DNA of 64,000 nucleotides from Archangium sp. (GTDB lineage Bacteria; Myxococcota; Myxococcia; Myxococcales; Myxococcaceae), in assembly GCA_030695565.1 (NCBI GenBank), contig JAUYRZ010000074.1:124001-188000 (forward strand), in the 5' to 3' direction. The position numbers and the translations under genes are program-made. The notes beneath the pieces were generated by a model. The model was not told the DNA's origin, made no database searches, and saw only the letters and a list, made by a program, of their open reading frames with translations. Of the stretch, positions 50,578 to 59,789 are shown in pieces. Position 1 is the stretch's first letter. Every line of letters starts with the position of its first letter.

Positions 50578-51825
50578 ATGATTTCACTCGTCCCGCGGGG
50601 AATGCCCTCGCGCCTGTTGTGCGTCACCCTTCTTTCTCACGTCGCCGCCGCCGAGCTCGACTGCGCCACCATCACGCGCGGAAACCTCGTCGCCTGCGCT
50701 CAGGCAAACAGCCCTCTGCTCGCCGCCGAGCTGGCCTCGTCACGCGCCGCGGAAGGCCGAAAGGAAGCCGCGCGGCCTTTCCTGCCCACGAACCCGGTGG
50801 TCTCCGGCAGCCTCGCTTCTCGCACGGGCGCTGACGCACGCGCGACGAACTGGTCGGTCACCCTCGCGCAGGAGCTGGAGCTCGCAGGTCAGAGCGGCGT
50901 GCGGGTCGCCTCGGCCGACCAGGAGCTCGAGGCCCAGCGTCAGCAGGTCGAAGTGGCGAAGGCGGCGATCGCCGAACAGGTGTGGCTCGCCTGGTTCGAG
51001 GCGCTCGCGGCGAAAGAACGCGCCGAGCTGGCGGTGCGCATCGAGCAGGCGACGCAGTTGGTCGCCACGACCGTGCAGGGCATGACCTCGCATGGACTGG
51101 CTTCCCCCATCGACGCAGCCGTGGCCGACGCCGCTTCTGTCCGCGCGTCCCGGGCCCGGCTCGAAGCGGCGCGTGATGCGAGCTCGGGTGAAGTGCGTCT
51201 CCGCTCGTTGCTCGGTGCACCTTCACGCCTCGAGGTCGCGGGCCCACTGGAGCCGCTGCGTTCGATTGACGACGTGGCCACCGAGCGCCCCGAAGTGCGC
51301 ACGCTGGAATCGCAGAAGCAGGCCTCGGCCGGCCGCCTCGAGGTGCTGCGCCGCAGCCGGGTGCCCAACGCCACCGTCTCACTCTTCGCGCAGAACGATG
51401 GTTTCGACGAACGGGTGTTCGGCGTGGGCCTGGGCATCCCCATTCCCCTGCCGCAGCCGCTGGGCCGCACCCGGGCCGGTGAAGTCGCCGAGGCGATCGG
51501 CGTGCAGGCGCGGCTCGACCACGAGCTGACGCAGCTCAACCGCACGCTCACCAGCGACCGCGAGCTGGCGAAGGCCGCGTGGGAGAGCGCCGCGCAGACC
51601 CGCGCGCTCTATTCAGGGGAGCGGCTGGAGCGCGCCCGTCAGGGGCTCACCGCCATCTCCGAACAACTCGCCGCGGCCCGCGTGCCGGTGCGCGATGCGC
51701 TCCATTACCAGCAGGTGCTGGTCGAGCTGCTGCAGGCCGACGTCGACGCTCGCTACGCGTTGTGTGTGGCCTCGGTGCGCCTGGTGCGCGCCCGGGGTGG
51801 TTCACTCGAAGGAGGTGCCTTGTGA
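50578..51825 (+). CDS. czcC: CzcC/TolC-type outer-membrane efflux protein
   Basis: 415 aa. The signal peptide is around MPSRLLCVTLLSHVAAA. The outer membrane factor (OEP) repeats are visible as long helices (VTLAQELELAGQSGVRVASADQELEAQRQQVEVAKAAIAEQVWLAWF; SDRELAKAAWESAAQTRALYSGERLERARQGLTAISEQLAAARVPV), including the RTRAGEVAEAIGVQARLDHEL turn. It forms the outer-membrane channel of the tripartite metal efflux pump with the next two genes; the adaptor start overlaps its stop by 4 bp. Confidence 0.9.
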   Translation: MISLVPRGMPSRLLCVTLLSHVAAAELDCATITRGNLVACAQANSPLLAAELASSRAAEGRKEAARPFLPTNPVVSGSLASRTGADARATNWSVTLAQELELAGQSGVRVASADQELEAQRQQVEVAKAAIAEQVWLAWFEALAAKERAELAVRIEQATQLVATTVQGMTSHGLASPIDAAVADAASVRASRARLEAARDASSGEVRLRSLLGAPSRLEVAGPLEPLRSIDDVATERPEVRTLESQKQASAGRLEVLRRSRVPNATVSLFAQNDGFDERVFGVGLGIPIPLPQPLGRTRAGEVAEAIGVQARLDHELTQLNRTLTSDRELAKAAWESAAQTRALYSGERLERARQGLTAISEQLAAARVPVRDALHYQQVLVELLQADVDARYALCVASVRLVRARGGSLEGGAL

Positions 51826-52976
51826 GGTGGTTGCCGTTGGTGCTGGCGCTGGGATGTTCGTGCCCGAAGAGCGAGCCCGCGGAACCGCCGAAAGAAGAAG
51901 CGCACGGTCACGATGATGGCCACGAGGCGCTGCCTCAACACCTGAAGCTCTCGGCCGAAGACATCACGCGCGCGGGCATTCGCACGGCTCCAGTGAAGCG
52001 GGTGGCGCTGGCCTCGACGGTGGTGCTCACCGGTGAGGTGGTGGCTCAGCCCGATCGCAGCGCGAAGCTCTCGTCTGCTTCTCCGGGCCGGCTGGAGCAG
52101 GTGAGCTTCAACGAAGGCACCCTGGTGAAGCGGGGTGACGTGATGGCCACGGTGCGCGTGCCCGACGTGGGCCGGTTGCGGGGCGCCTTCGCGGCCGCCA
52201 ACTCCCGGGCGAAGGCGGCGCGTGCGAACGCCGAACGTTTCATCGCGCTCAAGAGCAGCGGGCTGGGTTCAGACCAGGCGCTGCTCGACGCAGAAGCCGA
52301 CGCGCGGGCGCAGGAAGCAGAAGCCCGTGCGCTGGGGGAACAGCTGGCGGCCATCGGCGTGAACGCAGACTCAGGCTCGGGTTTCCTGGTCGCCTTGCGC
52401 GCGCCGCTCACCGGCGTGGTGGTGATGCGCGACGCGGTGGTGGGGCAGCCCATCAACGCCGAGCACGTGCTGGCCGACATCGTCGACCTCTCCGAGGTCT
52501 GGTTCCTCGGGCGGGTGTTCGAGAAGGACCTGGCCAAGCTGCGAGTCGGCGCGAAGGCAGAGCTGCAGCTCAACGCCTTCCCCGGCGAACACCTGCACGG
52601 CACCGTCGACTACGTGAGCCAGCAGATCGACCCCGTGGCGCGCACGCTCACCGCGCGCGTGCGCATCGTCAACGAAGGCCTGCGCCTCCGCCTGGGGTTG
52701 TTCGGCCGCGCACACGTCGAGCTGGCCGACGCGAGCACCGCGGCGCCGCAGCTGGTGGTGCCACGCGACGCGCTGGTGGAGATCGGTGAGAAGACGGTGG
52801 TCTTCATCAAGGCGGCCGACGGTGACTTCGTGATGCACGAGGTGCAGCCCGGCGACGCGGCGATGGATGACGTGCAGATCCTCTCGGGCATCAGCGAAGG
52901 CGAAGAGGTGGTGGTCAGCGGCGTCTTCACGCTCAAGAGCCTGCTCCTCAAGGCCACCCTCGCGGAGGACGAGTAG
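51822..52976 (+). CDS. czcB: HlyD/CzcB-type adaptor lipoprotein of an RND pump
   Basis: GTG at 51822 overlaps the czcC stop by 4 bp (GTGA); 384 aa. It begins VRWLPLVLALGC, a lipobox, followed by a His/Asp/Glu-rich stretch (EEAHGHDDGHEALPQH) that could bind metal. The lipoyl/barrel-sandwich motif is VVAQPDRSAKLSSASPGRLEQV with FNEGTLVKRGDVMATV; the hairpin has long Ala-rich helices. The beta-barrel domain (VLADIVDLSEVWFLGRVFEKDL) and the membrane-proximal domain follow. It bridges the RND subunit and the channel. Confidence 0.92.
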   Translation: MRWLPLVLALGCSCPKSEPAEPPKEEAHGHDDGHEALPQHLKLSAEDITRAGIRTAPVKRVALASTVVLTGEVVAQPDRSAKLSSASPGRLEQVSFNEGTLVKRGDVMATVRVPDVGRLRGAFAAANSRAKAARANAERFIALKSSGLGSDQALLDAEADARAQEAEARALGEQLAAIGVNADSGSGFLVALRAPLTGVVVMRDAVVGQPINAEHVLADIVDLSEVWFLGRVFEKDLAKLRVGAKAELQLNAFPGEHLHGTVDYVSQQIDPVARTLTARVRIVNEGLRLRLGLFGRAHVELADASTAAPQLVVPRDALVEIGEKTVVFIKAADGDFVMHEVQPGDAAMDDVQILSGISEGEEVVVSGVFTLKSLLLKATLAEDE

Positions 52977-55900
52977 GTGCTCGCGCTGCTTGCCTCCATC
53001 GTCCGGTGGTCGCTGCACAACCGGGTGACGGTCTTGATGGCCACCGCGATCTTCGTGGCCTTCGGCGTTCATTCCGCCATCACCCTGCCCGTCGACGCGG
53101 TGCCTGACGTCACCAACGTGCAGGTGCAGATCATCACGGCCGCGCCCGCGCTCTCCCCGCTGGAGATCGAGCAGTACGTCACCGTGCCCGTCGAGCGTTC
53201 GATGGCGGGCCTGCCGAAGTCGACCGAGGTGCGCTCCATCAGCAAGTACGGCGTGTCGGTGGTGACCGTCGCCTTCGCGGATGGCACCGACATCTACTGG
53301 GCGCGTCAGCTGGTGAACGAGCGCATGGGCGAAGCGCAAGAGGCGGTCAGCGCGCAGTACGGCAAACCCGCGATGGGCCCCATCACCTCGGCCATCGGAG
53401 AGGTGTACCAATTCGTGCTCCGCAACGAGCAGCTCAGCCAGATGGAGCTCGCAGAACAGCTCGACTGGTACATCGCGCCGCAGCTGCGCATGGTGCCGGG
53501 CATCGTCGAGGTGAACAGCTTCGGCGGTGAGACGCGGCAGTACCAGGTGGTGCTGGAGCCGGGCCGTTTGCAGGCAACGGGCGTCTCCATCGCGCAGGTC
53601 ATCGGGGCGCTGCAGAAGTCGAACGCGAACGCGGGTGGTGGCTACATCGAGCACAACCGCGAACACTTCGTCATCGGCACCGACGGCCTGGTGAAGAGCC
53701 TCGACGACGTGAGGCGCGTGGTGATCGGCGCGACGCCGCAGGGAGTGCCCATCACCGTCGACACCGTGGGCGAGGTTCGTTTCGGCGCGCGGCTGCGGCG
53801 TGGGGCGGCGACCAAGAACGGAGACGGCGAGGTGGTGGTCGGCGTGGTGTTGATGCTGCTGGGAGAGAACGCGCGCGAAGTCACCGAGGCCGTGAAGGAG
53901 AAGCTGAAGGCGCTCGAGCCCACGCTCCCACCGGGCACGCGCATCGAGCCGTTCTACGACCGCGCCGCGATGGTCGATCGCACCATCACCACGGTGGGCA
54001 TCAACCTGCTCGAGGGCGCACTGCTGGTGATGCTGGTGCTCTTCCTGCTGCTGGGTGACTGGCGCGCCGGCGTGGTGGTGGCCGTGACGATTCCCCTGTC
54101 GCTGCTCTTCGCGGTCACCGTGATGAACGCCTTCGGGCTCTCGGGGAACCTGATGAGCCTGGGGGCGATCGACTTCGGGCTGCTGGTGGATGGCGCGGTG
54201 ATCATCGTGGAGAACGCGGTGCGCCGCTTGAGTGAGCGGCAGCAGGCGAGCCCCACGGTGCTCACCGACGAAGAGCGCGCGAGCGTGGTGGAGAGCGCGA
54301 CGCTCGAGGTGCGGGCCGCCAGCGTGTTCGGTGAGGCGATCATCGCCATCGTGTACCTGCCGGTGCTCGCGCTCATCGGTACCGAGGGGAAGCTGTTCAG
54401 ACCGATGGCCACCACCGTGCTGCTCGCGTTGCTGGGCGCCTTCATTCTGTCGATCACCCTGGTGCCAGTGCTCACCAGTCTGCTGGTGAAGCCGTCTCGT
54501 GAGCACGAGGACACCTGGCTGCTGCGCAAAGCCCACGCGCTGTACCGGCCGATGTTCGCCAAGGCGATGCAGCACCGCGTGCTCACGGTCAGCGCGGGCG
54601 TGCTGTCGCTGGTGCTCGCGGTGGTGTTGTTCACGCGGCTGGGTGCGGAGTTCATTCCTCAGCTCGACGAAGGCGATCTGTTGATCGAGGCCCGCCGCCT
54701 CACCGGCGCCGCCTTGTCGGAGTCGGTGCGCACCGATCTGCTGCTCGAGAAGGAGCTGCTGAAGATCCCCGAGGTGGAGCAGGTCATCGCGCGCACCGGC
54801 TCTCCACAGGTGGCGACGGACCCCATGAGCATCGAGGCGTCCGACATCTACATCGAGCTGCGGCCACCGAAGACCTGGCGCCCCGGCGTCTCGAAGACCG
54901 ACTTGTCCGAGCAGGTGGAGGCGGTGCTCGCCCGTTCGCCGGAAGTCGGAGGCGCCATCTCGCAACCGATTGAGATGCGAACCAACGAGTTGATTGCCGG
55001 CATCCGCTCCGACGTGGGCGTGCTGATCTACGGGGGGGATCTCGAGAAGCTCGCGGCCCTCGGCGAACAGACGGCCGCGGCGTTGCGCAAAGTACCCGGC
55101 GCAGTGGACGTGCGCGTCGAACAGGTCGCGGGCCTCGAGTACCTGCGCGTGACGCCCGATCGAAACCGCCTCGCGCGCTACGGCCTCACCATCGAAGACG
55201 TGAACCAGGTGACCGAGACCATCGCGGTCGGTGCACCGGTGGGCCAGGTGCTGGAGGGAGAACGGCGCTTCGGCATCGTGGTGCGCACGGCCCATCACTT
55301 CACGGGCGATCTCGAGGCGCTGCGCTCGTTGCCGCTCCGGTCGATCAGCGGCCAGGTGGTGCCGCTGGGCGACGTGGCCGACCTGCACTTCGTCACCGGC
55401 CCCGCGCAGATCAGCCGCGAGGCCCAGTCACGCCGGCTGACCGTGGAGTTCAACGTGCGCGGGCGGGATCTCCTCTCGGTGGTGCGAGACGCGCAACGTG
55501 CGACGGCCGGGGTGAAGCTGCCGGTGGGCTACCGCGCCGAGTGGGGCGGCCAGTTCAAGCACTACCTCGATGCCCGCGCGCGGCTGGCGGTGGTGGTGCC
55601 GGTCGCGCTCGCGCTCATCCTCTTTCTCTTGTGGCTCACCTTCGGCTCGCTGCGCACCGGCCTGCTCATCTTCTTGAACGTGCCCTTCGCGGTGGTGGGC
55701 GGCGTGGCGGCGCTCGCCTTGCGCGGCATTCCGTTCTCCATCTCGGCAGGCGTCGGCTTCATCGCGCTCTTCGGCGTGGCGGTGCTCAACGGCCTGGTGC
55801 TCATCGCCTTCGCGCGCGACCTCGAAGCGACCGGGGTGGGTCACGCAGAGGCCATCGCGCGCGCGGCAGATGGGCGACTGCGGCCGGTGTTGATGACCGC

Positions 55901-56072
55901 GTTGGTGGCTTCCTTAGGCTTCGTGCCGATGGCGCTCTCCACCGCGCCGGGCTCAGAGGTGCAGCGCCCGCTGGCCACGGTGGTCATCGGTGGGCTCATC
56001 TCGGCCACGCTGCTGACGCTGTTCGTGCTTCCAGTGCTCTACGCCTGGTTCATGCCGAGCCGAAAAGCGTGA
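52977..56072 (+). CDS. czcA: CzcA-type heavy-metal RND efflux transporter
   Basis: 1031 aa from GTG at 52977, directly after the adaptor stop. Twelve membrane helices in two repeats with large periplasmic loops. The fourth helix carries the HME-RND signature GAIDFGLLVDGAVIIVEN, with D399, D405 and E412, equivalent to the proton-relay residues of CzcA. This indicates proton-driven export of divalent cations (Zn, Co, Cd, Ni type) rather than Cu/Ag, but the metal is not certain. It completes a czcC-czcB-czcA tripartite pump beside the thioredoxin-like and candidate selenoprotein genes. Confidence 0.95.
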   Translation: MLALLASIVRWSLHNRVTVLMATAIFVAFGVHSAITLPVDAVPDVTNVQVQIITAAPALSPLEIEQYVTVPVERSMAGLPKSTEVRSISKYGVSVVTVAFADGTDIYWARQLVNERMGEAQEAVSAQYGKPAMGPITSAIGEVYQFVLRNEQLSQMELAEQLDWYIAPQLRMVPGIVEVNSFGGETRQYQVVLEPGRLQATGVSIAQVIGALQKSNANAGGGYIEHNREHFVIGTDGLVKSLDDVRRVVIGATPQGVPITVDTVGEVRFGARLRRGAATKNGDGEVVVGVVLMLLGENAREVTEAVKEKLKALEPTLPPGTRIEPFYDRAAMVDRTITTVGINLLEGALLVMLVLFLLLGDWRAGVVVAVTIPLSLLFAVTVMNAFGLSGNLMSLGAIDFGLLVDGAVIIVENAVRRLSERQQASPTVLTDEERASVVESATLEVRAASVFGEAIIAIVYLPVLALIGTEGKLFRPMATTVLLALLGAFILSITLVPVLTSLLVKPSREHEDTWLLRKAHALYRPMFAKAMQHRVLTVSAGVLSLVLAVVLFTRLGAEFIPQLDEGDLLIEARRLTGAALSESVRTDLLLEKELLKIPEVEQVIARTGSPQVATDPMSIEASDIYIELRPPKTWRPGVSKTDLSEQVEAVLARSPEVGGAISQPIEMRTNELIAGIRSDVGVLIYGGDLEKLAALGEQTAAALRKVPGAVDVRVEQVAGLEYLRVTPDRNRLARYGLTIEDVNQVTETIAVGAPVGQVLEGERRFGIVVRTAHHFTGDLEALRSLPLRSISGQVVPLGDVADLHFVTGPAQISREAQSRRLTVEFNVRGRDLLSVVRDAQRATAGVKLPVGYRAEWGGQFKHYLDARARLAVVVPVALALILFLLWLTFGSLRTGLLIFLNVPFAVVGGVAALALRGIPFSISAGVGFIALFGVAVLNGLVLIAFARDLEATGVGHAEAIARAADGRLRPVLMTALVASLGFVPMALSTAPGSEVQRPLATVVIGGLISATLLTLFVLPVLYAWFMPSRKA

Positions 56073-56106
56073 CGCAATCGATCGAGGGGCGATACGTACG
56101 CGCCGC

Positions 56107-56403
56107 ATGGAATTCCAACCGATCGACCTGACGGCCACCCTGGGTGTGGTGCTGGGCATGATGGTGGTGTTGATCCCCATCACCGGGCTCACCCTGCGTT
56201 TCGCGGCCAAACCGTTGATCGACGCCCTGCTGCAATCGGGGCTGCTCGGTGGGAGCCGCTCGAGTGACTCCGCTGAGCTGGGCCGCCTTTCCCGGCGGGT
56301 GCTCGAGCTGGAGCAGGCGCTTGCGAAGCAGCAGGGTCTCCCGGCCATCAGCGATGAGCGGCCCGAAGGTCAGCAGGCCGAGATCCGCCGGCTGCGTACC
56401 TGA
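56107..56403 (+). CDS. Small membrane protein with C-terminal coiled coil
   Basis: 98 aa. One or two hydrophobic helices (TLGVVLGMMVVLIPITGLTLRFA) are followed by a Leu/Glu-rich segment with heptad spacing (LGRLSRRVLELEQALAKQQ). No family is recognised. It lies 34 bp after czcA on the same strand and could be cotranscribed. Confidence 0.65.
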   Translation: MEFQPIDLTATLGVVLGMMVVLIPITGLTLRFAAKPLIDALLQSGLLGGSRSSDSAELGRLSRRVLELEQALAKQQGLPAISDERPEGQQAEIRRLRT

Positions 56404-56424
56404 CCGCGCAGTAGAAGCGGAGCT

Positions 56425-56922
56425 GTGCCGAAACGAACCCAGAAGCCGGAGCCTGCCGCCCTCTCGAGGGGCGTGTTCGCGCTCGCCAAGACGAAGCGCA
56501 AACGGTTCCTCTGGTGCGTGTGGTGGACCGGCGAGCCGACCGCGAAACCCTTCCGTCCACCCGATGCGTGGGGTGGCGGTGCGTACACGCGCGAAGAAGC
56601 GCAGGCGCTCGCCGAGCGTGCGGCCGCGCGTCCACTCACGCCCATCGATGATCACTGGGCCGGCGCGTGGAAGCGCGTCGTCGCCGGCATGGAGCCGTTT
56701 CCCAAACGGGTTCCCAGCAGCCGCAGCGAGAACCCCGTCTCGGTCGATCCGTACGTGGTGCTCGGGATGACGAGCGCCGCGACGCTGGCGGAGGTGCGAC
56801 TCGCGTTTCGCAAGAAGGCACTCGAGCACCATCCTGATCAAGGCGGCGACACCGAGTCGTTTCTCTCGGCCCGAAAGGCCTACGAATCCATCATGAAGAA
56901 GCGGGCTCGCAAGGCGAAGTGA
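56425..56922 (+). CDS. J-domain protein
   Basis: 165 aa from GTG at 56425. The N-terminal 95 residues are unassigned, with Trp-rich FLWCVWWTGEPTAKPF. A J domain lies at about residues 105-165 (DPYVVLGMTSAATLAEVRLAFRKKALEHHPDQGGDTESF) with the essential HPD motif intact. It would stimulate an Hsp70 ATPase; the N-terminal part may recruit clients. No dnaK is nearby. Confidence 0.88.
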   Translation: MPKRTQKPEPAALSRGVFALAKTKRKRFLWCVWWTGEPTAKPFRPPDAWGGGAYTREEAQALAERAAARPLTPIDDHWAGAWKRVVAGMEPFPKRVPSSRSENPVSVDPYVVLGMTSAATLAEVRLAFRKKALEHHPDQGGDTESFLSARKAYESIMKKRARKAK

Positions 56923-56929
56923 GCGGCCC

Positions 56930-56996
56930 CACCGTTCGCATCGCGCGCAGTCGAGATGCCACCTGACCCGTCGACTCTGCTCGAGGGGAACGCTGC
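56930..56996. repeat. Dispersed repeat B, copy
   Basis: CACCGTTCGCATCGCGCGCA, then GTCGAGATGCCACCTGACCC, then GTCGACTCTGCTCGAGGGGA. Same family as 35612-35696; reverse-complement resemblance to 10050-10104. Confidence 0.6.
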
Positions 56997-57003
56997 GTGA
57001 AAT

Positions 57004-57501
57004 TCACTCCGGCTCGATCGTCAGGCCATCGGTCGCGAAGCCCGCGTTGAGGACCCGCGCCTGAAGCGAGACGTTCACGACCAAGGTGCCGGCCAGCTCG
57101 GCGCTCGGCTTCAGCCTGACTTGCAGCGTCTGTTCGCAGGCGACGCCAAAGCCGCAGCGCGGGAGCACCTTCATCTCTTTGGTGCCGTCGAGAAAGGCCA
57201 CTTCGACCAGGGGCGTGGTTCCGCCATCGGCCGGGCACGTCCCGCCTGCATCGCTTCCGCGCACGCAGCCACTGGCCCCGAGAATCGAGAGGGTCGCGAC
57301 CTTGGAGAGGCCGCCCTCGTTGCCGCGATTCGAGCTCGCGGTCAGAGAGACCTTGTAGCGTTTCACGACGATCTGGCCCGGCTCGATGGTGACCAGGTCC
57401 GACAGGTTGCGTTCCATCGATCCGTAGAAGGTCGAGGAACCCGAGCAGGACGCCATCATCATCATCGCCAACGCCAACCAACCCGCCATCTTGTGGAACA
57501 T
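57004..57501 (-). CDS. Small lipoprotein of unknown function
   Basis: The ATG at 57501 gives MFHKMAGWLALAMMMMASC, a lipobox; 165 aa. The mature part contains two Cys-bracketed regions (GASGCVRGSDAGGTCPADGG; LPRCGFGVACEQTL) and beta-strand-like segments. No family is recognised. Downstream partner of the next gene on the same strand, 62 bp apart. Confidence 0.7.
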   Translation of the reverse strand: MFHKMAGWLALAMMMMASCSGSSTFYGSMERNLSDLVTIEPGQIVVKRYKVSLTASSNRGNEGGLSKVATLSILGASGCVRGSDAGGTCPADGGTTPLVEVAFLDGTKEMKVLPRCGFGVACEQTLQVRLKPSAELAGTLVVNVSLQARVLNAGFATDGLTIEPE

Positions 57502-57563
57502 GCCGGCAGCTTGGTCGAACTCACCTCGCCTGAAAAGCGGGCCGGGCTCGCTGGCAGTTCGCA

Positions 57564-58184
57564 TCAACTTCGCGCGAGCTTCAGCGCCACCAAACGATCG
57601 TGAATGACCTTCGCCTCTCCGCCCAGGAGCGGGCCGATCGGCCTCGGCAGGTGCTGGTCACCTTGCGGCTTCCGGCTGATGGGCAAGCCGTACGAGAAGC
57701 CCCATTCCTTGTCGTGCTGCGTGAAGACGAGCACCTGCAGCTGCATGTCCGTGGGGCCGAGGCTGCTCGCTTCGATCATCTCGAACGGCGCGCTCAGGTC
57801 GATGCTGGACAGGGTGCCGTCGACTTCGAGCTCGAGGCGGGCGGGCGTGTAGCGGAGCGCGCCCACGCGGCGAAAGGTGCGCGAACTTTTGATCGCGATG
57901 AAGAGCCCCAGCAGGCTGCTCACGAGCGTCAGCGCCATGGCGCCCAGAGGATGTTGCCGGGGCCACGGCGCGATCGACGAGAGATACAGCCCCGCGAAGA
58001 CCGGGCCGATGATCGCACCCGGCAGCAACACCGCCGCCCACCTCAGGCCAGACTCGATGGAGATCTCGATGTCTCGTTGCGCGGCGAGGCGGGCTTCCTT
58101 GCCCCGCTGCGAGAGCACGATGCCCATCACCATGACGGCCATCCCCCCGAGGATCACCGCAACCACCAGCAGCTCGTCGTTCAT
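57564..58184 (-). CDS. Membrane protein of unknown function
   Basis: 206 aa. A first helix (LLVVAVILGGMAVMVMGIVLS), then two more hydrophobic stretches (WAAVLLPGAIIGPVFAGLYLSS; LGAMALTLVSSLLGLFIAI), then a cytosolic beta-rich domain (RYTPARLELEVDGTLSSIDLS, MQLQVLVFTQHDKEWGFSYGLP). Similar to PH-like membrane proteins in layout, but no family is claimed. It ends 19 bp upstream of the radical SAM gene's stop. Confidence 0.65.
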   Translation of the reverse strand: MNDELLVVAVILGGMAVMVMGIVLSQRGKEARLAAQRDIEISIESGLRWAAVLLPGAIIGPVFAGLYLSSIAPWPRQHPLGAMALTLVSSLLGLFIAIKSSRTFRRVGALRYTPARLELEVDGTLSSIDLSAPFEMIEASSLGPTDMQLQVLVFTQHDKEWGFSYGLPISRKPQGDQHLPRPIGPLLGGEAKVIHDRLVALKLARS

Positions 58185-58203
58185 GAAACGTCTCTACACC
58201 GGT

Positions 58204-59703
58204 TCATCCGGCGTGCCGCGCCTGGCGAGCGGGCAGCGACTTCTTCAGCTCGGCGTTCACCGTCTTCACCCAGGGCTGCAGCACCACGGGCACGTGTTGA
58301 CCGGGCCGGCTGAAGTCCTTCGCGAGCTGAAGACCGGTGGCGTCGCGGTCGTGGCCCTGCTCCACGAGGTACTGGAGAAACAGCTCGGCCAGGCGCGCCA
58401 ACGCCACCCCACCGAGTGAAGCGCGCGTGTTGAGCCACTCACTGAAGTGCAGCACCGACGTGAACGGAGAACCCGAACGCGACCAGAGCAACGACACCGA
58501 GTTCGTGAAGTGCCCGCGGTTCGAGATCAGATCCCACACGCGAGCGAAGCGCTTCAGGCGCTGCATCTGGGCGAAGGGGATCAACCGATTCGAGAGGATC
58601 TCGTACGGCGGCTCGTGACTCCAGACCACGGCGTACTCCGCGTCGTGGCGGATGATCGGCGTGCCCTTGAGCCGCTTGAGAATGCCCACCTGCACCTCGG
58701 CCGGTCCGGTCGCGACGAGCCGGTCGAAGCCGCGCCCGAACGACGCTGCGTCTTCACCGGGCAGACCGACGATCAGATCCGCGTGCACGTGTGCGCCGGT
58801 GCTCGACAACCAGCGCAAGTTGGCCTCGATGACCGCGTTGTCCTGCGGGCGGCTGATGCGTTTGGCGGTCTCTGCATCGAAGGTCTGAATGCCCACCTCG
58901 AGCTGCAACGCGCCCGGTGAGAAGCGCTCGATTCGCGAGCGCAGCGCTTCGGGGAAACGATCCGGCACCACCTCGAAGTGAACGAAGAGCCCCAGCGTTT
59001 GCCGCTCGAGGAAGAAGTCGAGCAACGCGTGACTGACCTTCGGCGACAGGTTGAACGTGCGGTCGATGAACTTGAACAGCTTCGCGCCGCGGTCGAGCAA
59101 GCGGGCCAACGCGGCGAGCACCGCCTCGAGGGGAAAGTTGCGAACCTTCTCGTCGAGCGAAGACAGGCAGAACTCGCACGAGAACGGACAGCCGCGAGAG
59201 GCCTCGAAGTAGACGACACGATGCGCGAGGTCCTCCTCGGAGTACTCGCCGTACGGCAGCACCATCGTCTTCACGTCGGGCAAGGCGCCTGGAATGATCT
59301 GCGCCGGCACCTCGACGCCCTCGAGCAATGACTGGGCGAGCTTCGCGAAGGCGACTTCACCTTCTCCGGTGATCACGTGGTCCGCGAGCTCGAGCCACTC
59401 GGAGCCCGCCAACTCGAACGACACCTCGGGGCCTCCGAGCACCAGCTTCACTTCGGGCGCGAGCTGCGAGAGCAGGCGCACCACCTCGAGGCTCTCTCGC
59501 GTGTTCCAGATGTACACGCCGATGCCGATGACCTTCGGCGACTCGGCGAGCAGCGCTTCCACGATGTCGACCGGTCGCTGCGAGATGGTGAACTCGCGGA
59601 TGATCGAGCGCTCGCGCACCACACCAAGATTCGCGCGCAGACACCTCAGCCCCAACGAGGCGTGTGTGTAGCGAGCGTTCAATGTGGTGAGGACGAGATC
59701 CAC
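58204..59703 (-). CDS. B12-binding-type radical SAM protein (DUF4080-like)
   Basis: The GTG at 59703 (VDLVLTTLNARYTHASLGLR) is preferred because family members start at this position and it leaves room for a promoter; a longer frame reaches 59775. It is about 499 aa. The N-terminal Rossmann domain resembles a cobalamin-binding domain (GIGVYIWNTRESLEVVRLLSQLAPEVKLVLGGPEVS). The radical SAM motif SRGCPFSCEFC has three Cys, and FKFIDRTFNLSPK and LEVGIQTFDAET are typical of the MiaB/B12-radical SAM core. The DUF4080 tail follows. Substrate unknown. Confidence 0.85.
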   Translation of the reverse strand: MDLVLTTLNARYTHASLGLRCLRANLGVVRERSIIREFTISQRPVDIVEALLAESPKVIGIGVYIWNTRESLEVVRLLSQLAPEVKLVLGGPEVSFELAGSEWLELADHVITGEGEVAFAKLAQSLLEGVEVPAQIIPGALPDVKTMVLPYGEYSEEDLAHRVVYFEASRGCPFSCEFCLSSLDEKVRNFPLEAVLAALARLLDRGAKLFKFIDRTFNLSPKVSHALLDFFLERQTLGLFVHFEVVPDRFPEALRSRIERFSPGALQLEVGIQTFDAETAKRISRPQDNAVIEANLRWLSSTGAHVHADLIVGLPGEDAASFGRGFDRLVATGPAEVQVGILKRLKGTPIIRHDAEYAVVWSHEPPYEILSNRLIPFAQMQRLKRFARVWDLISNRGHFTNSVSLLWSRSGSPFTSVLHFSEWLNTRASLGGVALARLAELFLQYLVEQGHDRDATGLQLAKDFSRPGQHVPVVLQPWVKTVNAELKKSLPARQARHAG

Positions 59704-59789
59704 CTCAGCTGCCCGTAGCACGGTGTCCAGCCCGGGCGGAAAGGAGACGCGCGCAGGGCGCTCTGGTCGGACCACGGTAGAGTCGCCGG

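Noticed and set aside
52371-55388. Very long minus-strand open frame (1005 codons) opposite czcB/czcA
   Set aside because: Its product is His/Arg/Glu/Asp-rich without motifs, as expected for the antisense of a high-GC gene; the plus-strand genes are unambiguous.
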